From Ceratothoa steindachneri (lineage: Eukaryota > Arthropoda > Malacostraca > Isopoda > Cymothoidae), in the NCBI GenBank assembly GCA_963969495.1, contig OZ018338.1, positions 49,400,780-49,464,779 of the forward strand: DNA of 64,000 nt, in the 5' to 3' direction. A program made the position numbers and the translations under genes. The notes below the pieces were generated by a model. It was not told the origin of the DNA. It made no database searches and worked only from the letters and a program-made list of their open reading frames with translations. The stretch's first letter is position 1, and each line of letters begins with the position of its first letter. Shown piece by piece: positions 40,577 through 50,656 of the stretch.

Positions 40577-40660
40577 AATTCTACTCACAGAAGTGGCCCA
40601 TTTCCTCTAACGTTACGTTTAATCAAGGTGGAATAAATACCCCTTAAAAATCGTTTTCTT

Positions 40661-40955
40661 CCACTCTGTCAGATCCTCACTCAACTCATTACATCGGTAA
40701 AGGAGTCAAGAACATTTCAAAACGCTCCGAAGATGATCGAATAAGATCGAAAGCTTAGCAATTTAATTTGGTTTTTACCAAACACATTCATTTAAAAAAA
40801 AGAGTTGAATACTGGACAAGTAATCCACCATCGACAAGATGGAATGACAAAGATAGTTAGAAGAAGAAAAAGTTGCCAAAGGAAATTAATTAAGGCAAAA
40901 TACACAATGGTCTTCAACAAAATTTGCATTCAAGAAAGACTGCTACCCAACTACA

Positions 40956-40960
<5 letters not shown>
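40661..40960 (+). mobile_element. Penelope-like 3-prime region
   Basis: Non-coding continuation after the right arm. An inverted fragment of it occurs at 17025-17260. It ends at the TA tract. Confidence 0.75.

Positions 40961-41040
<80 letters not shown>
40961..41040. repeat. (TA)n microsatellite at the Penelope-like end
   Basis: Pure TA for about 80 bases between the Penelope-like 3-prime region and the sequence starting TGTGAGAAAATCACAAAGTA. Confidence 0.95.
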
Positions 41041-41043
<3 letters not shown>

Positions 41044-41270
41044 GAGAAAATCACAAAGTAGCGCATGAGTAGAGCAATAAATGCAAAAAATCCCCACAGG
41101 AAAATTAAAGGCGGATTCCAAGTACTTTCGAACTTGTCAGTTCATTCTCAACGAATAACGGATTACAGTACAGAGCTGGTATATATAAGAGACAACAAAT
41201 TGGTGCCCCACCCATGTACAGCGAAAGGAAACAGAATAGAGAAATATTATGAAAGATCGGATTAAATACC
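41041..41270 (+). mobile_element. Penelope-associated terminal sequence
   Basis: It opens TGTGAGAAAATCACAAAGTA, then GCGCATGAGTAGAGCAATAAATGC and CCCCACAGGAAAA. The sequence at 9712-9770 next to the perfect hairpin is clearly related. Such sequence next to (TA)n is what a terminal repeat of a Penelope-like element would look like; the assignment is inference. Confidence 0.5.
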
Positions 41271-44049
41271 GGATACGAAGAGAGAAATAGAGAGAGAGTC
41301 TTTCAATCCACACACACCATATTATTCTTCCGTCACGGAAGCTGTTGAATGGATTTCCATAGGCCCAGCCCTGACGCAGAATGGGTAGCTCCTCCTTGGG
41401 CCACGAAATGTTCTTGAATCGCTGGGATTATCAGTCTGACCTTTGATTTTTTTTTATTAATCTGTGCACCTCGTTTATGATTGAAAAGGAAGAATCAGAG
41501 CAATTAACTAGAGTAGTGTTTTCACGCGTCATTCTTTAAAAATAGAGATTTAGAGAGGTTGCTCAATGTGTTTGTTTTTAATTAAGTAAAGGATACATAC
41601 TCAAGGGATGGGTGATGCATTTTAAGGGGGGGGCGATTTATTTTTTAAGATTATATGATATCTGGGGTCTTCCTTGAACGAGATGGCTTGTGTTCAACTC
41701 AAAGAAGCCATTTGTACTAAACGCTAAGAAGAATGACCTACCACGCCTTGTAGTTAATAGTAGGGATGTACTGATAAAAATTTTCCGATTACCCATTAAT
41801 CATCCCATTATTACAATTGTTTCCATTATTAATAAAAAAACGACAACCAAAAAACAAAGTCGTTCCGGACTACCGGGGTGTGTGTGTGTGGGGGGGGGGG
41901 GGGGTATTTCTGTTTCGTCTGCAAAAAGTACAAAATTCCCGCCATTTATGATGGGTTCAGCGCCAATAATCACATGCGCATGACATAGGTATGGAAACCT
42001 AGGCGATCTAATTTTACGGTTGAGTTAAACGTAATATCGTTACGGCAAAAGAAGACGGTTACGCATATGAGACGCGTAAATTCATCATCTGCGTTATAGC
42101 AAAACGGGGACCGGATTTTACGGTCATGCGATGTGTAACTTTTCTTTTAAAGTGAAATGAAAGCCTAAAGTATCGGCAGAACTCATAAACTGTGTATATG
42201 GCATACTAGAATATCATAAAAATATTAGCAAAATTTTAATAAACCCCCCTAATTTTTAAATCAAGATATTGGGATCTCGACGTAAAATTCTGCAGGAAGG
42301 AGCAGTTCGTGCTGAAGGTTAAAAAAACGAACAAAACGTAATGGTTGACTACCTCACCACGATCTACCTAATTTCCTCTATAACCTCCTAGGTGATATTG
42401 AACATGGCTAAGTATGTGATGTAATAAACATGAATGGCCGATTATGCTATCGATTAATCTGCCAAAGCGGCGATTATCATGTGATTAATTGACGCAACTT
42501 ATGTTAATAGTAAATCATTAGCGTTAAAATTAGTCGACAAAGATTTGTAATATTTTGACATGTTTTAGATTAATGGTATTCGCTTTGGTTGGATGAAATA
42601 GTGTGAGGGATGAGTCATTTCGAGGGGCTGCTTGCTGGCTCCTGGTGGCCTTTATCTTTCCTTTCTTTTAGGATGAGTATTCGAGTACTTACTTCTTTTA
42701 GGGAGAGGAATGACTACCATGATTTACATGTCTGTTTTTTTGTTGATGCGTAGATTCTTATGATCTCTCTATTTCTCGAGGCAGTCCTTTGGGTGTAGTC
42801 CTTTTTGACTGGACTGACCACCTTTGATAGTCCCTGGTGGCTTTAGTCATTAGCAACATTGTTATTATTTGCTCAATTTTCTATGGTCACTCAAACCGGG
42901 TTGATACAAGCACATGTGACAAGTAAAAAAAAGACATAAAACCAATACTACTTTTTATTTACATATATTAGCATAAAGAAAGTTGGATAAATGAGAAAAA
43001 AACGCGTAAACCAGATTAAGAAAATTAAGGTATATCCGATAAACGGACTTTTAAAGTAAATACCAAGCAAGGACGAGCCCTAATTTGCTATTGCTAGGCC
43101 TGATCACAAATAGGACCTCTTCTCGGTGTAAACATTGAAAGCCTCTTAATTTTTTTTTTATTATCGATAGATCAAGGCCACTGCCTGAAACCAGCGATGA
43201 ATCCTTCTCTTCTCTTGGTCACACAGACACAGTTATTAAGTAACAAATTTACCCTGTCGGGGAAAGGGGAGCGAAGATACACACGAGAAAAGTTTACATT
43301 GCGGTATAGACAATAACGAGAATATAATCTTTAAAACTACACATAACAAATAGGCTCATGGGAACAAAAAATCTTATCGATTCACAGTCACGTGTTGTTT
43401 GGCATTTCCGGGGAAAAACATTTGGAACAGCTTTGTGAAAGTGAAGTTATGGATAGAGAGAATGAGGGTTGGTTGTTATGTAAAATGTTATGAAAGTTCT
43501 TTCTTAATTGCGTCATTTCGCTGAAACGAAAATCTCTCAACTCAGCAACGTGATTAGAATGGTGAGGGGTGTGAAAGGACTGAGCTGCTCTCCACCCTTT
43601 AGAGGGTCTGATAACGTGCGAGGAAGAGGGCAGACAGAGGAAAATAAATAATCAAATAATTACACCTCTTCAAGGAAAAACAAAACAAGCCCTCGTTTGA
43701 TTAAACAGGTTTATTTCTTTCAATTTCCCGCTAGGGGGGCTACTTGTTCTAAAATTGATGGGGGGAGGGGCTAAAATTCGGAGAGTTGCGTGCCCTCCCT
43801 GACTCTAGGGCCTCGAATTGTCTAGTATGCAATTTCCACATTTCCCCCTTCCTTAATTTCGCCACTTTACGCAACTGTTTTTTCCTAAACCTTTCTTGCG
43901 CAGTTGCCTCGTTGGTTTTCAAATCTTGGATTTAATGGAATTATAATGATTTAGTTTTTAAATAAAATTTTAAAAAAAGATTTATAAATGGGTAAAAATA
44001 ACTAATGATAAATATATGGGCAAAATCTGCTCATGATACGAGTAAATAC
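41271..44049. other. Long non-coding stretch, little recognised
   Basis: No coding, no TIR pairs seen. A block of about 45 bases near 41368-41412 (CCCTGACGCAGAATGGGT, then GGGCCACGAA) resembles 45628-45672. A G run of about 14 bases lies near 41892. The rest is AT-rich and anonymous. Confidence 0.4.
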
Positions 44050-44310
44050 ATGATCGAAGTTATCATATGGTAGAGGCAGTCAAAATTGGTTCTCTGCGGA
44101 GGGAGAGTCAAAATTGCTTCATGGCAGAGACTTGGCCAAATTTGGTTGAGGGTAGAGATTGTTAACTTTGCTTCATGGTACAGCCGTGACCAAAATTGGT
44201 TCACGGTAAAGGCGTGGCGAAACTTATCCCGTATCTGTCAAATATTTGGTGAAAATTGCAACATGTTAAAGAAATGATGACATTTGTCACATGGAAAAGA
44301 AGAAAACTGT
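44050..44310. repeat. Degenerate minisatellite, about 28-bp unit, nine units
   Basis: Successive units follow the pattern AAAATTGGTTCATGGTAGAG plus GCGTGGCC, for example starting AAAATTGCTTCATGGCAGAG and AAAATTGGTTCACGGTAAAG. Identity between units is moderate. The unit length equals that of the large minisatellite at 45960-48830. Confidence 0.75.
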
Positions 44311-45105
44311 ATTTATTGGAAGAATTTAAATATCGAGAATCTTCTGTAAGTTCGGCTGCATCGAATAAATCCTAGGATCCAGGCGTGGTAGAAGTATTGG
44401 AATGATGTTTCGGGTGTTCTGTAACAGTAGGACACATGCACGATTGAATGATCTAGTTTTCACAACCGTGGTAAAGCCTGTAATGATTGAATGATCAGAA
44501 ACTTGGCCGAAACAGAACTCCGAGGGAAAAAAAGGTGGATTTTGCGGAATTGAGGATAATGAGATGTGTGGCGTGACCATGTCTGGCAGAATGGGAATTA
44601 TAAGGGGAAGGTTGGATGTAACTGAAGTGTCGAGGGAAAATGCAGGGAAGATAGTGGAAAAAGAATTGCGGATATAATTGTCCCTGGCGTGAGGAGAAAA
44701 AGAAAAGATGGAAGATGATGTGAGATAGAAAAAGTTAGGTGGCCACGAAGAGGGGAAGGAATGTGGAGTGGTTGGTTATACAAACACGCTCACAATTTAT
44801 ATTATTTACTAGCATAGGTGCCTGGCGTTGCCCGGGCTAAAAAGTGTCCTCGCAAATAAACGATGCCTATTGTTTGAAATTCTTATATTGTCGGACAAAA
44901 ATATCTTTACTTGCTAATGATTATTATTATTATTTGTGTGGTTAAGGCAGATATAGGAGAGTTGCGCATTCTCCCAATCATATAAAAAATATAATATACG
45001 TATAATGAGTAAACGTTTCACCGGGCGCGCCCAGTAGTATACGCGCACGCGTGAATGACCGTTAATTATAAGGGAACAACGTTGTGGCCGCAGGAATAGA
45101 TCGAA
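44311..45105. other. Unassigned stretch with a GCGTTGCCCGGG motif
   Basis: Mostly anonymous. TTACTAGCATAGGTGCCTGG continuing CGTTGCCCGGGCTAA near 44805-44840 resembles a motif repeated in many invertebrate genomes as part of a dispersed element; which element cannot be settled here. Confidence 0.35.
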
Positions 45106-45109
45106 CGTC

Positions 45110-45845
45110 TTATAGATAGAGATTGACAGGGTCAGGTTGTACCTCTTCTTGGTTGCTCAAGTCAGGTGGCTCGCAGCTCGCATAAATGGTGGGCTTCTTC
45201 GAGGTTAAGTGAACGCTGGCACTTGGCGTGGACCGAGGGTGGCAGCGAGCGTTGTATGACAATTCATATACCTCTCCCAGATTAAGTAGGCCTAGAACGG
45301 TTAGTGGTAGAACAACGTTTCCGCATGAACATAGAGAAAGTTGAGAAAGAAGAAGATAAGAGATTAACTTCATGATAGGAGCTCTCGGTCGCTTAGTAGC
45401 TGCGGCATTGGATCTCTGGCGTCGAGGCATGTGTTTAATCTCAGCGAGCGCGGGCACAAAACTTTCAGTGGCCTTCATGAGTTTACCGGCCCCATGAGAG
45501 ACTAGCTCCACACACATCAACAGGCACATAGCCACTCGCAAAAACGATATCTTTCCCACTTCTCTGTTCCGGAACCCTGTCTCTGGAGTAATAGTATAGC
45601 CCCATGGGACACTAGTATCCACATACCCCTGACGCGGAAAGGGTTCCTCCTGGGGTCACGAAGGGTTGCGCCAGCACTGGGTTGGTGCAAAAAGTACACA
45701 ATACGCCCTTTTCCCCTTTGTGCTCACCAGTGATTGTCATTCTGATCTCTATGCGCACTTCATTACCTGGACAGAGGGAATCTTGGCCACGCCACGAGGA
45801 GCGAATGGCGCCCTTTACCCACTTCATGATCACCTTAGTGACCAC
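45110..45845 (-). CDS. Two adjacent ORFs of unknown origin, possibly a decayed gene or element
   Basis: Not recognised. A 77-codon frame (45845-45612) reads CTFCTNPVLAQPFVTPGG and runs into the start of a 170-codon frame in another phase (45622-45110). The longer frame has a Cys-rich hydrophobic segment (RVAMCLLMCVELVS), a basic stretch PRRQRSNAAATKRPRAP and a second hydrophobic segment MKLISYLLLSQLSLCSCG that could be a signal or membrane segment. No ATG context or conserved domain stands out. The stretch is less AT-rich than its surroundings, and a 45-base block recurs at 41.37 kb, which favours a repeat-borne relic over a host gene. Confidence 0.3.
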
Positions 45846-45959
45846 ACATTTTAGTGGTTGATTTATGGTAGCAGTTGTAAAGAGTCATGGTGATTGTGGG
45901 TACCAAGGGTTGAGTGAAAAATAAGGCCTCTTCATCAACTTAGTGTGGCATTTCGTTTG

Positions 45960-48830
45960 TTTATTGTTGTAATGAAACATTCACTTGTTTATTATTTGTG
46001 GAGCATTCACTTGTCTATTGTTGTAGCGGAGCATTAAATTGTTTATTGTTGTAGTGGAGAATTCACTTGTTTATTGTTGCAGTGGAGCATTAATTTTTTA
46101 TTGTAGTGGAGCTTTCGTTTTTTATTGTTGTAGCGGAACATTCACTTGTTTATTGTTATAGCGACAGATTACGAGCATTAACTCGTTTATTTTTGTAGTG
46201 GAGCATTCACTTGTTTATTGTTGTAGCGAAGGATTTTTTTATTGTAGCAGATCATTCAATTGTTTATTGTTGTAGCGGAGCATTCACTTGTTTATTGTAG
46301 TAGCGGAGCATTCACTTGTTTAGTGTTGCAGTGGAGCATTCACTTGTTTATTGCTCTTTGCTCTAGTGGATCATTCATTTATTGTTGTAGCGGATTTTTT
46401 ATTGTAGTGGAGCATTGATTGTTTAATGTTCTAGCGGAGCTTGTAGTTGAGCATTCACTTATTTATTGTTGTAGTGGAGCATTCATTTTGTTATAGGGAA
46501 GGATTATTGTTTATTGTTGTAGCGGAGCATTCACTTTTTATTGTAGTAGCGAAGCATTTACGCTTATTGTTGTAGTGGAGCTTTCGTTTTTTATTGTAGC
46601 GGAGCATTTACTTGTTTATTGTTGTAGCGAAAGATTCATTTTTTTTTGTTGTAGTGAAGCATTCAATTGTTTATTGATGTAGCGGAGCATTCACTTATTT
46701 ATTGATGTAGCGGAAAATTCCCCTTTTTATTGATGTAGTGGAGCATTCACTTGTTTATTGTTGCAGTGGAACATTCACTTGTTAATTGTTGTAGCGGATT
46801 TTTTTATTAATGTAGTGGAGCATTGGCTTGTTTAATTTTATAGCGGAGCATTCATTTGTTTATTGCTATAGTGGAGCATTCACTTGCTTATGTTGTAGTG
46901 GAGGATTCACTTTTTTATTGTTGTAATGGAGCATGCACTTGTTTCTTATTGTAGCGGATTATTTTATTATTATTGTAGTGGAGCATTGACTTGTTTAATG
47001 TTGTAGCGGAGCATTCATTAGTGTATTGTTTTAGTGGAGCATTCACTTGTTCTTTTAGCGGAGCATTCGCTTTATTGTTGTAGCGGAGCATTCACTTTAT
47101 TTTTGTTGTGGAGCATTGATTTTATATTGTAGTGGAGCATTCACTTGTATGTTATTGAAGTGGAGCGTTCGTTTTTTATTGTTGTAGTGGAGATTGCGCT
47201 TTTTATTGTTGTGGAGCATTCATTTGTTTATTGTTGTGGAGTATTCATTTGTTTGTTTTAGTCAGCATCCCTTGTTTATTATTGTAGTGGAGCATTCAAT
47301 TTATTTTCTATTGTAGGATTCATTTGTTGATTGTTGTAGCAAACGATTATTTTGTATTGTAGTGGAGCATTCACTTGTTTATTGTTGTAGTGTATTCATT
47401 AGTTTATTGTTATAGCGAAGGGTTCATTTTATTTTTTGTAGCGGAGCATTCAATGGTTTGTTGTTGTAGTGGAGCATTCACTTGTTGAGTGTTGTTGCGG
47501 ATTCCTTTTTATTATTGTAGTGGAGCATTGACTTATTTAGTTTTGTAGTGGATCATTCCTTTGTTTATTGTTGTAGGTGAACATTCACTTATTTATTGTA
47601 GGGAAGCATTCACTTGTTTTATGTTGTAGCGCATCATTTATTTGTTCGTTGTGGTACTGGAGCATTCACATGTTTATTGTTTTAGCGGAGCATTCACTTT
47701 TGTTGTAGTGGAGCATTATTTTTTGTTGTAGTCGATTGGTTAATTGGGTCATTCGCTAGTTATTGTTTAAGCGAAGCATTCATATTTTATTGTACTGGAA
47801 CATTAACTTGTTTATTATTGTAGTGGAACATTCACTTGTTTATAGTTGTAGCGGACCATTCACTTATTTATTTTTTGTAACAGAGCATTAATTTTTTTAT
47901 TGTTGTGAGGGAGCTTTCACTTGTTTATTTTTCTAGCAGAGCCTTCACTTGTTTATTGTTTTAGCAGAAGATTCACTTTTATTCTTTTAGTTGAACATTC
48001 ACTTCTTTATTTTGCAGCAGAGCATTGGTTTGTTTATTATTGTAGCGAAGGATTCATTTTTATGGTTGTAGTGGAGCATTCAGTTGTTTATTGTTGCAGT
48101 GGAGCATTCCTTAGTTTATTGTTCTAGCGGAGCATTCGCTTGTTTATTGTAGTAGCGAATGATTCATTTTTATTGTTGTAGTCGAGCAATCACTTGTTTA
48201 TTTTTGTAGTGGAGCTTTCGCTTGTTACTGTTGTAGCGAAAGATTCATTTTTAATTGTTATAGTGGAACATTTATTTGTTTATTGTTGTAGTGGAGCATT
48301 CTTTTGTTTTTTGTTGTTGCAGAGCATTCGCTTGTTTATTGTTGTAGCGGAGCACTCACTTGTTTATTGTTGTAGGGGAGCATTTATTTATTGTTTTAGC
48401 GGAGCATTTATTTGTTTATTTTTAACGGAGCATTATCTTGTTTATTGTTGTAGCCAAGTGATCATTTTTTATTGTACTTGAACATTTACTTGTTTATTGT
48501 TATAGTGGAGCATTCGCTTGCTTATTGTAGCGAAAGGTTAATTTTTCATTCTTGTAGTGGAATATTTACTTTTTTATTGTTATAGCGGAGCATTCGCTTG
48601 TTTATTGTTTTAGCTGAACATTCACTTGTTTATTGTTGTAGCGAAGCATTCACTTGTTTCTTCTTATAGCAGAACATTTACTTGTTTATTGTTGTAGTGG
48701 AGCATTCACTTGTTTATTGTTATAGCTAAGCATTCACTTGTTTATTGCTCTAGTAGAGCATTCACTTGTATTTTGTAGTGTATCATTCGTTTGTTTATTG
48801 TTGTGGTTGGAGATTTACTTGTTCTAGACG
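45960..48830. repeat. Large minisatellite, 28-bp unit, about 100 copies
   Basis: Consensus unit TTCACTTGTTTATTGTTGTA followed by GCGGAGCA. About 2.87 kb of consecutive units with point changes (GTGGAGCA, GCGAAGGA and similar), deletions and units missing the CACTTG part. Open frames within it (for example 47921-48127 and 48194-48481) are by-products of the repeat and not genes. Confidence 0.95.
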
Positions 48831-50340
48831 TTTGACAGCAAACAATTAGACTCCTTTATACCCATTGCCATTTCTGCGTTTGTGGGATCATGTCAAGGAT
48901 GGCGTACCCCAAATTACTCTTTTCTAGAATAACGAACTCTATAAAATCATGGAAGGGAAAAAAATAAAGATACACAATGTTCCTTTTTTTCTAAAAAAAA
49001 TATCTTAAAAGGATTATTTTAACATCCTTCGCCCTAATGTAGCACTTTAAACATCCTCTACCCCCAAACCTTTGGCAATTGTCCCTCTTTCCCCAACTTC
49101 TTGCCACCATTCTGTTTTAATTTTGTCATTCCAGCATTCAATACATAACGTGAATCCAAAGCCTTAATTGGTCATGATTTGGCCAAAAAAATAACCCGTT
49201 TTTATGAAGGTTGGGTTCTTAAAGCGTTTGCAATTTGTGTTTTGGTTTGGTATTTACAAACACATCTCGACATATTGGACTCGCTCTTTTTCTTTCAGTA
49301 CAACTGAGAGTGAGTTCTCTGTGTATAAAAAGAGAAAGAACGAGAGTCTGGAACGTGCCGTCACCCGATTTTACCTCATCAAGAAAGCGAATACAAAATT
49401 GCTCGTTAATAATAGCGACCCACTCGTATTGGGTTCGCTATTCTTTATATGATTCCATTTGTAAATATAATTTATAGACGCCAAAGGGTTAATTAAATAG
49501 AGCCATGTTCCTTCGTTTTTTCCCTTTCGACCTTGTGGAATCACTTTCTAGCCTCGCTCTTAATTATTTGCGGGTGTCGGATATCCACCACCCACCTTGG
49601 TCTGTGTTTGTTTTTTCTGTGCGCGCGCGCGCGCATTCCTATCATTGGGCCGCAGCACGTGGATTGCTCAATTTCTGCCCTCTATCCTGACTTAACATTT
49701 TCGTAGACAATAAATGATCAAGGTGGAGGAAGTGGATTTTTTTTTAGGAAAACCAAGGATGACATTTTTCGAACATTTTACAAAATTCATATAAGAAACT
49801 GGTGTTCAGTGAACGGATGGCAGGTAAAAAGGTCGAGTAAGGAACCTAGGATATCAGCAACCGGGTCAACACGCAACCACCCTCCCTGTCCCATTCCGCA
49901 TGGGGGTCTAAAACACCATGGGTTCATCAGCAAAAGGGTTTTCGGTGTCTCAGACCACACACACACACACACACATACACACGCACGAACATGTACAAAA
50001 ACAATCAGAGCTTCAGTAATCTGAGAAAATGGTTTTAATATGCTCGAAGATCAATTATACCCAAATTAGTAGCAACATAATTTCTGCATAAGTTGAGTAT
50101 GTAGCTACATATCTTCGGTTTGTTTCTGGTTATGTAGCTTCAGGTATGTCGTTAGATTTGGCGTATCTAGCTGTATGTCTCTTTTGTTAGATACATCATA
50201 TGTATGTCTATGCCATTAGTAGCTACTACATGTAGATGTCGCATGTAGCCACATAGGTATATCTTTATCTTTAAATGTCGTGTCCGGGCAACTGACAAGA
50301 GCGCCGTGATTGGCCAGGCGTATATTTTTCTCCATACTCA
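48831..50340. other. Non-coding stretch, little recognised
   Basis: No gene or transposon seen. It includes an alternating GC run (GCGCGCGCGCGCGC) near 49621, a (CA)n tract near 49956-49980, and a region at 50060-50270 where TATGTAGCT/TATGTCT motifs recur irregularly. Confidence 0.45.
49956..49984. repeat. (CA)n microsatellite
   Basis: About 12 to 14 CA dinucleotides with one interruption. Confidence 0.9.
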
Positions 50341-50347
50341 CTCATAA

Positions 50348-50558
<211 letters not shown>

Positions 50559-50656
50559 TAACAAGGAGTAACAAGGAAAGTAAGTACCAGAGGAGACCTT
50601 ACGGTCCATTCAAAGAGGGTACCTTTAGGCTAGCAATCGAGCGGGCACATGGCTGC

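Larger units (their letters stand above)
39050..40660. mobile_element. Head-to-head Penelope-like element palindrome
   Basis: Arms 39050-39835 (minus) and 39872-40660 (plus) are near-identical reverse complements around a 36-base spacer. Each arm encodes the C-terminal part of a Penelope-like protein (post-RT linker and GIY-YIG endonuclease). The outermost flank on the right continues into the typical 3-prime region and a TA tract; the left flank does not. Confidence 0.85.

Noticed and set aside
47921..48481. Open frames rich in F, V and C inside the minisatellite
   Set aside because: They are translations of the 28-bp repeat, with the same short peptide pattern recurring each unit; no start context or domain.
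45960..48830. CRISPR-like array
   Set aside because: Units are contiguous and all parts vary together; there are no constant repeats with unique spacers, and the DNA is eukaryotic.
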